Positions 9,728 to 17,814 of a stretch of DNA of 20,240 nucleotides are shown piece after piece. The notes under the pieces were generated by a model. It saw only the letters and a program-made list of their open reading frames with translations. It ran no database searches and had not been told where the DNA came from. The stretch comes from Priapulus caudatus. Lineage: Eukaryota > Priapulida > Priapulimorpha > Priapulimorphida > Priapulidae. The stretch is from assembly GCF_000485595.1 (NCBI RefSeq), contig NW_014578115.1, positions 50,626 through 70,865 on the forward strand, in the 5' to 3' direction. Within the stretch, counting starts at the first letter, position 1; each line of letters opens with the position of its first letter. A program made the translations under genes and the position numbers.

Positions 9728-10230
9728 CGATACTTCAACTGTGCGTGTTGTTTTCGCCAAACAAGCGTCGACATGCGCACCAGGGAGGAGTAGTAGAGCT
9801 GTAGAGCTGGATCGATGTACATAGGTCCTCTCTATTCCATGTATGCCTGCCTGCATGCCTCCTTGCCTGACTGCCTGCATACATGTCTGCATGCCTGCCT
9901 GCCTACCTGCCTGCCTGCATGCCTCCTTGCCTGACTGCTTGCATACATGTCTGCATACATGTCTGCATGCCTGCCTGCCTGCCTCCCTGCCGCCCGCCTG
10001 CCCTATCTGGCTGTCCGCTCGTGCGCCCTATCTGGCTGTCCACTCGTCCGCCCTATCTGTCTGTCCGCCGGTCCGCCCTATCTGTCTGTCTGCCCTATCT
10101 GGCTGTCCGCTCGTGCGCGCTATCTGGCTGTCCGCCCGTCCGCCCTATCTGGGTGTTCGCCCGCCTGCTCTATCTGTCTGCCCCCCCGCCTGCACTATCT
10201 GGCTGTCCGTCCGTGCGCCCTATCTGGCTG
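9728..10230 (+). repeat. Copy B of the dispersed block: spacer, TGCC repeats, 25-bp minisatellite
   Basis: The spacer (ACTTCAACTGTGCGTG onward) runs to about 9840, then TGCCTGCC/TGCATACATG repeats to about 9990, then the 25-bp CCCTATCTGGCTGTCCGCC minisatellite up to the N gap. The TGCC repeats here are cleaner than at 3577-3860. The array is truncated by the gap, so its length is unknown. The 133- to 171-codon open frames crossing the Ns are artefacts. Confidence 0.88.
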
Positions 10231-10240
10231 NNNNNNNNNN
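10231..10240. other. Assembly gap (10 Ns)
   Basis: Ten N characters lie inside the 25-bp minisatellite, immediately before a second copy of the 46-bp palindrome. The true gap length is unknown. Confidence 0.99.
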
Positions 10241-10286
10241 TATCAGGAGTTAATAATAACAAATTTGTCATTATTAACCCCTGATA
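10241..10286. repeat. 46-bp near-perfect palindrome, copy 2
   Basis: Identical to 9575-9620, including the flanking CATATATAAAGAGAGAGGGG that follows. Together the two copies bracket the copy B block and the N gap. Confidence 0.9.
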
Positions 10287-10430
10287 CATATATAAAGAGA
10301 GAGGGGGAGAGAAAGAGAGAGGGGGAGGAATGTAGGAGAGCCAGGGAGGGAAGGAGGGAGAGAGGGAGGGAGGAAGGGAGGGAGGGAGGGAGGAAGAGAG
10401 AGAGAGAGGGAGAGAAAGAGAGAAGGGGGA
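10287..10430. repeat. GA/GGGA-rich microsatellite
   Basis: Imperfect GA and GGGA units abut the foldback element that starts at 10433. Confidence 0.85.
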
Positions 10431-10432
10431 TA

Positions 10433-10828
10433 AGCGTTTCAATAAAATATAATGCTAAATAAATACGAAAAAGTCTTAATGTTTCTATACTCCCTTTCAC
10501 CTGTTATTGCCGACAATTTCCTGAAAATGCCGTCCAAATGCTCATCTGCAACAAACGCTGGCTGCTGCCATGGCTGCCGCTGCACACTGACACATAAAAA
10601 TATAGTAATAGACTAAAAAAATAAAAAATAAAAAATGACAAAAACAACAACTATATATTTATGTGTCAGTGTGCAGCGGCAGCCATGGCGGCAGCCAGCG
10701 TTTGTTGCAGATGAGCATTTGGACGGCATTTGCAGGAAATTGTCGGCAATAATAGGTGAAAGAAAGTACAGAAACATTTTACAAAATAGATTTCGCATTT
10801 ATTTAGCATTATATTTTATTGAAACGCT
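10433..10828. mobile_element. Foldback (long inverted repeat) element, about 396 bp
   Basis: The left arm 10433-10605 (starting AGCGTTTCAATAAAATATAA) is nearly the exact reverse complement of the right arm 10651-10828. Differences are scattered substitutions and one small indel near the distal third. The 45-bp loop is A-rich. There is no transposase, so a non-autonomous foldback or MITE is the likely reading. The superfamily is unknown, since I see no clear target duplication. A transcript would fold into a long hairpin. Open frames inside (10613-10798, 10635-10907) mirror each other and are not genes. Confidence 0.85.
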
Positions 10829-12200
10829 CCAAGTGCCTGTGGGATGGACAGTCGCAAGTCTCGGAAGCAAGAGGAAGCAAGGATTCGTAGCCCCTCGGCC
10901 TAGCTAGTACATAAATAGCGCGTTCGCTCCCTCGCTCACTCACTCTCTCCTCCCCTCCCCTCCCCTCTCTCTCGGCAAACAGCAAGACTACGCGCATGTG
11001 GGGCAGGCCAATTAGCTGTCAGGAAAAATCGATATATACACAGCGAGATGACATTGAATTGAAGGGCACTGCGGTTTCTGGATCGGACTGCATATGCGAG
11101 ATGGGGGAGGTACCGTGGGTAGCAGCCGTACCCTCAGCGCGCAGGCAGTGTCATGTGCAAGCCCCACTGAATGCTATCAGATAACGGGAGCGGAGCGCTG
11201 TGGTGACGTGTATTGACCGTTGATGTATTAGACGGTGGTGATGTTACGGCGAGGTCACGATAGAGAGTAATGCTATACTGAATACGGAGGCTAATACATG
11301 GTAACATTACGGCATGCATTTTAGTGTTTGGCACCTTATTCGCTCGATAAGGGCAAAGGTAGGCGCATGGCAACTAAAAGGTTTCCGTGGAACACCGTGT
11401 AGTACGACAAAACACTTGAGATGTGATGACGATATCCACCAGATAACCGGTCTGACGCCCTAACAAAACCATTACAGTGTTATTCGCCTTTTAGGCTACG
11501 ACCACTCTTGTACTAGTAGTTCACTGCTGGGCAGCACCACAGCGCCTGTACGATGATGCCACAGGCGCATTGCATTGCACCTCGACCAGATAACTTATCT
11601 TGCTTGAACAAGAGAAAATAATTCTACGAGGCATGCTGAATACTACAGCAGTTATTACAAGCCTATTCATTACAAAATTCATAATGTGTTGTGAACACGT
11701 GTTATCGACGTTATCTGTACGCAATTAACGATTAAATACGTATACTGTATCGTCTTTTCGCGCTAACGTGTATTTCGCATTTGCACGGGGCCTACTGTTA
11801 TCGTTTTGTAAATCAATTTCGCGAAAGCGCTTTTATACATATCAAAGTTTGCCGCTAATTTCTGTCAGTTATTCAGCAGTATAACTGGTTATTTGAGTTA
11901 CTAGTATATATTTGTTGGTTATGTGTTTGGCTATTTCTGGCTATATATATACATTCTGGCGCTAATAAAAAACATTTGTATTTTACTCACTATAAAATGA
12001 TTTAACGCGTTATAGTTCTTTCTAGTTATCGTGAGGACTTCACGATAACTGAGCAATGCAACCCTGATCAAAATCAGTATAACTAGCCTACTCTAGACTA
12101 TAAGTAAATCAAGCCATTTTGTCTTGCATACGGCCATTACTTCCAAACTATTGTTCGCGCAATCACCGTGGAAAGTGTCGCGAGAGTTTGTTTACATAAA
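10829..12200. other. Intronic sequence without recognised genes
   Basis: Mixed DNA with a CTCC-rich stretch at 10925-10975. A perfect 11-bp hairpin sits at 12024-12050 (stem AGTTATCGTGA, 5-nt loop GGACT). The 62- to 79-codon open frames show no domain. Confidence 0.55.
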
Positions 12201-12209
12201 ACAGGACAC

Positions 12210-12665
12210 ACAAACACGCGCGCGTACGCACGCACGCACGCGCGCGCACGCACACACACACACAACACACACACACACACATCACACACACACACACACA
12301 CACATCACACAACACAGCGCACACACACAGCAAACACTACACAACACACTACACACACACCCACACACACACACACACACCACAGCTACCACACAACACA
12401 CCACACATCACACACACACACACACACAACACACACACACACACGAAACAAACATCAGCACACACACAGTCAACACACGACACACACACGCCACACAGTC
12501 AGACACCACACACAGGCCACACACACACACACACACAGCCGCTACACCGGCACACACACACACACACACACAGCACACAAACACACACACAGTCATCAGA
12601 GCACACGTGTGTATAAGAGCTGGCTCGCTGCTGGCTACACACACACACGAACACACACACGAACG
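12210..12665. repeat. CA-rich microsatellite, about 450 bp
   Basis: (CA)n interrupted by CACAACA, CATCACA and similar variants, preceded by CG-rich ACGCACGC. Thr/His-rich plus-strand frames (12124-12723) and Cys/Val-rich minus-strand frames are repeat translations. It is followed at about 12687-12720 by a small stem formed by TTACCTCC and GGAGGTAA. Confidence 0.92.
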
Positions 12666-12724
12666 CATCACACGAGAGGGATCACATTACCTCCCTGCAA
12701 CTCCGTTGCGCGGAGGTAACTAAT

Positions 12725-13390
12725 GTAATCATAAATTGTGAACATAATGAGGCACAATTGTATTTTCACGATTTCAATTTCAATCACAAATTTTCGTTTC
12801 TTATCTTGCTTCTAGACTCTAGAGCTACTAGATTCACGTTGATAGCTGTATTTTGCCTTCTCGCTATCAGGCATGGCGGGGTCAGGGCGAGTCAACACAG
12901 CTGCTGCTGCTGGTGGTGATTAGCGCTCAGCATCTCACTCAAGCGCATGCGCGAGCCTGTGTTCATTGACCTTGGCCGGATAATGGAGCGAACAACAGCA
13001 GCCAGACCGGCCGTACACGCCTCCACCCCCACCCACCACGCATTTCTCCCTATAGACGAACACCACGTCCGTGCGTTGGGCAAAACGCGTGCGCTGCAGC
13101 GCGTGGGGTCTCTCTACGGGAGACTAGGAGCTGCTGGATGTGGGACGTGGATGTTGCCTGCTCGAGGCCAAGGTCAACGCTACCAGGATGTGTTTATTTG
13201 TGGCAGTTCACGAGCGGAGAGAGAATAGAACCCGGTTCCTCTCTATGTGTGCGTGTTTGCATGCGCGTGCGTGCGTGCGGGTGCGTGTGCTGGGTACGCT
13301 CAGCCGAGAGCGGCGTGTGTGCAAGTGCTGTGACGTAAGTGCAAGAGCCGTGATTAGTCGCTATTTAGCATGTACTCAAGGTCATGGGCT
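12725..13390. other. Intronic sequence with three extended nuclear-receptor half-sites
   Basis: No gene recognised. It contains TGACCTTGG (12967-12975), CCAAGGTCA (13168-13176) and TCAAGGTCA (13376-13384). The last is the exact extended half-site preferred by NR5/NR6-type receptors. Open frames (12892-13083 minus, 12947-13228 and 13140-13460 plus) overlap each other and have no domain. Confidence 0.45.
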
Positions 13391-13393
13391 TAG

Positions 13394-13655
13394 GGTCATT
13401 GACGCTGAAGGGGACGTTGTCGTATCAGGTACTACAGATATGTACCCGAGGTACATATAATATGTATACACAAAGTGTACCAGACTTGTACTACAGAAGT
13501 GTACCCTTACCCAAACCCTAACCCTAGCCCTAACCCTAACACTAACCCTAAACATACCTCATATAAAAATATAAACATAATACTAAACAACGTAAAACTA
13601 CCTCGGGTACATATCTGTAGTACCTGATACGACAACGACCCTATCTGCGTCATTG
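13394..13655. mobile_element. Small inverted-repeat element with telomere-like core
   Basis: Positions 13415-13453 are the perfect 39-bp reverse complement of 13599-13637. Weaker matching extends outward through GTCATTGAC-like sequence to about 13394 and 13655. A third, direct copy of the TIR motif (GTACTACAGAAGTGTACCC) sits at 13488-13506. The core is a (CCCTAA)n tract. There is no transposase. The ends do not match a family I can name with confidence. Confidence 0.75.
13507..13551. repeat. Interstitial telomere-like (CCCTAA)n
   Basis: About seven units of CCCTAA with variants such as CCCTAG and ACTAA, internal to the inverted-repeat element. The motif equals the TTAGGG telomere repeat of most non-arthropod animals. 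Confidence 0.85.
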
Positions 13656-13734
13656 ACAGGTAGGCTCAGCATCCGTGCGATATCTGCACTCAAGCACACT
13701 TACGTACGTGCATGCTGACGTCAGACGAAAAAAA

Positions 13735-13900
13735 ACGCGCAGAAGCAAAGCTGAGAAGTAGGGTCGGAAGTACAGAAATAGAGGGGGAATGAAGGGAGAG
13801 AAAGGACGAGAGAGAGACAGATAGAGAGAGAGAGGAGGAAGAAAGATAGAGAAAGAGAGAGAGAGAGAGAGGGGGAAAGAGATAGCGCGGGGAAGGGGGG
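13735..13900. repeat. GA-rich microsatellite
   Basis: Imperfect GA/GGGA/GAAA units ending in a G-run. The Ser/Leu-rich minus-strand open frames here are repeat translations. A perfect TGACGTCA at 13716-13723 lies just to its left. Confidence 0.8.
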
Positions 13901-13904
13901 GGGG

Positions 13905-14502
13905 TGTTTAACAACAACCGGTTGAAACTCGGTCGTTTCCGTTGTCACGGCGCACACAGAACAGCTCGCGGCACAGCGCCAGCAACTTTCAGAAACGATG
14001 CAACAACGGCGCCTGCTAATCATATATAAATAATATATAATATAATATATGCTATTAAATATGCCTAGAATGCGAAACCAGCTGGCCGAGCTGGGTCGAT
14101 AAACCCGTGTACAACGCTTACTCGTCAACGCGTCAAGTTAACACTACTGGGAACTCGTTGTCCAAAACAAAACTAGTCAACATTATTATTAACCTTTTCT
14201 CGTTGACCGGACCTCTAAACACTGCGTATGAGAAACGCGTAACTTCGTCACGTTTTTGTTAACAAGTCTATGAGAAAATGTTGATGTTATGACTAATGTT
14301 AACTTGACCCCTGAATTCAATCTCCTCGAGTTGGCGAAAAAGACTACATAGTTCTCGCCCAGTGCTCGACCTGGCGGCGTATCAAACGCCCGCGATTGTC
14401 ATTAATTATCCGCGCGTGAGTTGTAAGTTTCGTCGTGACGCTCACGCAAGATAACCGGATTTTAAAATTGATGTTTGCACAGTGAGCAACCCCTGTTTTA
14501 TT
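13905..14502. other. Intronic sequence, nothing recognised
   Basis: Includes an AT-rich patch at about 14020-14055 (ATATATAATATAATATATG-like). No gene or element boundaries seen, apart from the target duplication at 14495-14502. Confidence 0.5.
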
Positions 14503-14721
14503 CAAGGGCGTAGCCAGGAATTTGGATTGGAGGGGGGGGGGTCGGTCCTCGAGCGAGTAACAAGGGGTCTGACTTTTTTTTTTAGTTAAATGTAAAAAGT
14601 GCTTTAAAATCAATTTAGACGCTGTTTTGTTGACAATACTATTTCTTCTGCAGATAGAGAGAAAAAACATTTTGATTTTGATTTTGATTGGGGGTCCTAG
14701 GGCCCCCAGGCTACGCGCTTG
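14503..14721. mobile_element. hAT-like MITE with 8-bp target duplication
   Basis: Terminal inverted repeats are CAAGGGCGTAGCCAGG (14503-14518) and, reverse complemented, CAAGCGCGTAGCCTGG (14706-14721): 14 of 16 match. Both sides are flanked by GTTTTATT (14495-14502 and 14722-14729). An 8-bp duplication and CA-starting termini are hallmarks of the hAT superfamily. The 219-bp interior contains a G-run and a T-run and no transposase. The frame 14344-14670 minus crosses it by chance. Confidence 0.85.
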
Positions 14722-14799
14722 GTTTTATTGGCCCTCAGATAATCGTACGCATCGGACACATGTCTGACTAACAATCCTTGCGCACGTTGTTAAGTGTTC

Positions 14800-14879
14800 A
14801 CCGCTTAATCGGGACCACCGCTTAATAGGAGTATTTTTCACAGTTTACGACCTATCCGGATAAAGCGAGTACCACTGCA
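14800..14879 (-). mobile_element. Possible pogo/Tigger-type element terminus
   Basis: Reading minus from 14878, the sequence begins CAGTGGTACTCGCTTTATCC and continues with ACTCCTATTAAGCGG and GATTAAGCGG. CAGTGGTAC followed by a 'cell-like' TTTATCCGG pattern resembles ends of pogo/Tigger DNA transposons. No partner terminus is found nearby, so this would be a solo or degraded end. Confidence 0.35.
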
Positions 14880-14904
14880 TTACGACCAGTATCTCTTGCT
14901 ACTG

Positions 14905-15050
14905 CTATTTACCATGTCCTCACTCTCCCCCACCTCTGCCTTCATCCTCACCAACCCGTTTCCTCCCTTCCCCCCTATCCCACCCTCTCACACCTATATT
15001 CCCAGATTCCCCCACCTCCTCCCACTCATCAATCACCTTTCCCTACTTAC
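14905..15050. repeat. C/T-rich tract at the start of intron 3
   Basis: Pyrimidine-rich on plus (CCCACC, CTCCCACTC), hence purine-rich in the transcript just after the exon 3 donor. Confidence 0.6.
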
Positions 15051-15199
15051 CAGCTAGGACCATGCCCATACGCAGGCATTTCTGGAAGCGGCAGTACTGG
15101 CAGCGGTTTCTCTGTGCCTTCGTGATCTCACAGTCGCCCTCTGCCACGCATGTGTAGACGCGTTTGTTCTGCACTGTCCTCTTGAAGAACCCCTTACAC
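15051..15199 (-). CDS. HR4: HR4/NR6A-like receptor exon: second zinc finger
   Basis: The acceptor is TGTGCGCTTGCAG|GTGTAAG and the donor CTAGCTG|GTAAGTAGG. The 149 bp give one base completing the glycine codon, 49 whole codons, and one base that begins the next alanine codon. The peptide begins [17 protein letters not shown] and contains the second finger with cysteine spacing C-x5-C-x9-C-x2-C, ending [38 protein letters not shown] and the [13 protein letters not shown] stretch follow arthropod HR4 more closely than vertebrate GCNF, which has a different KRS-type first helix end and CRLLKC. The reading frame also stays open past both splice sites into the introns, giving a longer spurious open frame (15249-15043). 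No key zinc ligand is missing. Confidence 0.94.
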
Positions 15200-15535
15200 C
15201 TGCAAGCGCACAGACAATGATAATGAACAGAATACACGTAATGAACCAAAACTTGCTTTCACAAAAACTAATGCAGAACTAGCCGCAAGTAGATATACAG
15301 TGACACAACAGTGGAAGTGTAATTGAGGGGTAGTATTTGTGAATGTGCGTTCATATTGTTTTCAGTTTTTACTGACTCTGTCCCAAGTGCCTGTGACTTT
15401 GTCGGCTATTTTCAGGCTGTATCTTACTATCAGTATCCCACTAATAACTCATCCCATACCCCACCTTACCCCACCTGCCCGGCCCGCTTCGTGTGTAGTG
15501 AATCTATTTCGCTTCCTTTCCCCTCACTGCCTCTA
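15200..15535. other. End of intron 2, unique sequence
   Basis: Intronic DNA immediately upstream of the second-finger exon. The frame 15323-15754 runs into the CT tract and is not credible. Confidence 0.7.
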
Positions 15536-15537
15536 CT

Positions 15538-16068
15538 TCTTCTGTCTCTGTCTCTGTCTCTGTCTCTGTCTCTGTCTCTGTCTCTGTCTCTGTCTCTGTT
15601 CTCTCTCCCTGCTCTCCTTCTCTCCTTCTCTCCTCTCTCCCTCTCTCCTTCTCATGCTTCCTCCCTCTCTCCCTCTCTCGCCCTCTCTCCCCTCTTCTCT
15701 CCTCTCCTCTCTCTCATCCCTTCTCTCCTCTCTCTCTCTCTTCTCTCTCTCTAGTCCTCCCTCTCCCTCTCTCCCTCTCCCTCTCCTCTCCCTCTCCCTC
15801 TCCATGCTCCCTACTCCCTCTCCCTCTCCCATCCCTCCCGTCCTCCTCCTTCCACCTTCCTTCCTCCCTCCTCATCCCTCCCCTCTTTTCCGCTCTGTAT
15901 CGTCTACATCTCTCCCTCTCTCTTGAATCGCTCTCTCCTTCTCTCTCTTTCCTCTCTCTTTCTTCTCTCGTCTCTCTCTCGCTCGTCTCTCTCTCTCTCT
16001 CTCCTCTCTCTCTATATCTCTATCTCTATCTCTCTATATCTCTATATCTCTATCTCTATATCTCTATA

Positions 16069-16102
<34 letters not shown>

Positions 16103-16112
16103 TCTCTTTCGA
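15538..16112. repeat. Pyrimidine-rich complex microsatellite in intron 2
   Basis: About ten units of TCTGTC (about 15541-15599) pass into CTCTCC/CCTC-rich DNA, then (CTCTAT)n and (CT)n at about 16010-16107. It is purine-rich in the gene's transcript. The 75- to 195-codon Ser/Leu-rich open frames are artefacts. Confidence 0.9.
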
Positions 16113-16213
16113 TATGCCTTTTCTATCTCAGTCTCCACTCACATATATAGTACTCTTACTTAGGTTACCATTGCGCGTGCAGCCCACAGCGTGTGGAGTA
16201 AACCTATACACAA

Positions 16214-16272
16214 CAGCAACAGCTGCAGTAGACGCAACAGTAGACGCAGCAGTAGCAGTAGCAGTAGTAATA
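16214..16272. repeat. (CAG)/(GTA)-like imperfect trinucleotide repeat
   Basis: CAGCAACAGCTGCAGTAG-type units ending 16 bp from the exon 2 donor. Confidence 0.7.
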
Positions 16273-16287
16273 TCGAAGAACACCTAC

Positions 16288-16427
16288 CCCTCACACGTGA
16301 TGATGCCGTAATGAAGACCCGTCGCCTTGTCGTTACAGATTCCGCATATCATCGGGTCTTCCTCCTCATCCAGCTCGGCCTCATCTATGCACCACTCCCT
16401 CCGCGAAAGGTTCATAGCCTCGTCCCC
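16288..16427 (-). CDS. HR4: HR4/NR6A-like receptor exon: acidic linker and first zinc finger
   Basis: The exon runs from acceptor CGTGCAG|GGGGACGAG (phase 0) to donor GAGGG|GTAGGTG (phase 2). Its 140 bp are 46 codons plus two bases. The frame opens with an acidic linker (GDEAMNL, then DEAELDEEED) and runs into the first zinc finger, MICGICNDKATGLHYGIITC. The spacing C-x2-C-x13-C-x2-C is canonical, with the fourth cysteine supplied by the next exon after the split glycine codon GG|G. The P-box CEGCK, which reads the base sequence of the hormone-response half-site, is therefore formed across this junction. GLHYGIITCEG is characteristic of the NR6A/HR4 group; FTZ-F1-type receptors have CESCKG. 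The exon has no long open frame of its own and was found by reading the translation. Proteins of this type act in the nucleus as DNA-binding regulators; insect HR4 acts in the ecdysone response. Confidence 0.93.
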
Positions 16428-16454
16428 CTGCACGTTCACGGATATAAATATAAT

Positions 16455-16530
16455 GAAAAATATATTTAAAAAATAAAAAAATAAAAAATAAATAAATAAA
16501 AATAAAAATGAATATAAATGAATAAATATA
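16455..16530. repeat. A-rich (AAATA)n tract
   Basis: AAAATAAAAAATAAATAAATA-like sequence near the acceptor end of intron 1, T-rich in the transcript. It may extend the pyrimidine environment upstream of the exon 2 acceptor. Confidence 0.75.
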
Positions 16531-16914
16531 TGGGGGGGCGTAATGCTTCGACACGTTTACAGATGAAAAAACGCGCAGAAAATTACAGAGAAATCGTAAG
16601 CGGTCTAGCAGATTCAAGGCTTATTCATAATAATTTGTTTACCATACCGAGCAAAAATTAGCTTTACTAAGACATAAGGAATGTGAATTACGTTCCATCG
16701 CCATGTTTGAGACCTTGACATAAACCAGCTGCAACGATCATTTATTTACCCGCGCTGGTCGATGAGCGAGCGTTAATCTTACACCCTGATGATGACTGTA
16801 TAAGGTAAGCCAGTACTTATAGGGAAAACAATGCGGCACGTGGACAGCCGTGCTCATCACCAGTTCATTTTAGGTCGATTTTCCTATGCGTTTGTCATTT
16901 TCGCATACGATGTC

Positions 16915-17518
16915 ATAAGGATACAGTCAGGGTTATAGACAGGTACCTCTGTAAAGGGCAATACTGCATAACTGCATAACTGCTCACCATATTAAATGAA
17001 ACACATATCTATTTAACAAAAGAGATATCTCTCTACGCTCGCAATAAAAATAATAATTTTAAAAATTCATTGCTAATTACGTGACGGCAAAAATTGTAAA
17101 TTTATACAAAAAATGCTTTTTTACACATTTCTCAGAAACAGCAAAGGATTGAGACTTAAACTTTTAGCCATAAGTTGTTCATAGTACGAACTATTAAACG
17201 GTCCCTTGAATTTCTTTTCTGTTTTATTTTAGGAAATAAGAAGTTGAAAAGATGCACGAAAATCTGCAATTTTTTTACGATACAATAATATCGTAAATAA
17301 AGAGCCATAACTTCTAAAATGCATTTTTTTTATAACTTTACAATTTTGTCAGAGCACGTAATTACAAATGAATTGAACAACAGCGATGAATTTTTTATGA
17401 TTATTTTTATCGTGAGCGTGAAGATCTTTTAATTTATATGTGTTTGATTGAATATGTTGTACAGTTGTAATGCCTTTTACAGAAAGAAACCTGTCCGTAA
17501 CCCTGACTGTATCCTTAT
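16915..17518. mobile_element. Imperfect foldback/MITE of about 604 bp in intron 1
   Basis: ATAAGGATACAGTCAGGGTT at 16915 is matched in reverse complement by the sequence ending at 17518. Matching continues inward with gaps (GACAGGT, CTGTAAA, then ATAAAAATAAT, AATTCAT, TAATTACGTG, AAAATTGTAAA) to about 17110 and 17335. There is no transposase. An internal TACAGTCAGGG motif recalls Tc1/mariner ends, but the inverted repeat continues 8 bp beyond that TA, so the assignment is open. Flanks show no clear target duplication. Confidence 0.75.
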
Positions 17519-17814
17519 AAAATGCTTCCTCTTTTATATTTTAAAAAGAAAATAACCATACATCGCATTCACCGTTTGCTACAAACCCGCGGACATAAAT
17601 TTACACAGAATTGTACACCGTTCAAATACACTTCCGTTAAAAATGGGTTATCACAGCAAGTGACTCAAATGTCAAAGATCAACGACGTAACCTAAACAGT
17701 TAAAACCGAAGCCTATACATGTAGGAGTATTATACATAATTTTATCGATTTCCCAAGCATCAAGTATATATATAGCCTGATGGAACACAAGACAGACACT
17801 GTAGGCTCACTTAC
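17519..17814. other. Start of intron 1
   Basis: AT-rich intronic DNA after the donor GTAAGTGAG. Nothing else recognised. Confidence 0.7.

Larger units (their letters stand above)
872..15050 (-). other. Intron 3 of the HR4-like gene (about 14.2 kb, phase 1)
   Basis: The interval runs between the donor GTAAGTAGG (from 15050) and the acceptor TTTTCAG (ending at 872). Both are consensus sites and the flanking exons agree in phase. It separates the second zinc finger from the C-terminal extension of the same domain. It is filled with microsatellites, minisatellites, foldback elements and AT-rich DNA, and holds the only N gap. The other two visible introns are 1,387 bp (17814-16428) and 1,088 bp (16287-15200). 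I see no nested protein-coding gene. Confidence 0.85.

Noticed and set aside
10635-10907. Frame with ATG in good context inside the foldback
   Set aside because: The same sequence recurs inverted in the other arm. No conserved domain.
12124-12723. 199-codon Thr/His-rich frame
   Set aside because: Translation of an imperfect CA microsatellite.
15043-15249. The 68-codon frame taken as a complete small protein starting MVHYVY
   Set aside because: Its first codons are intronic. The splice acceptor at 15200 and family alignment place the exon start at 15199.
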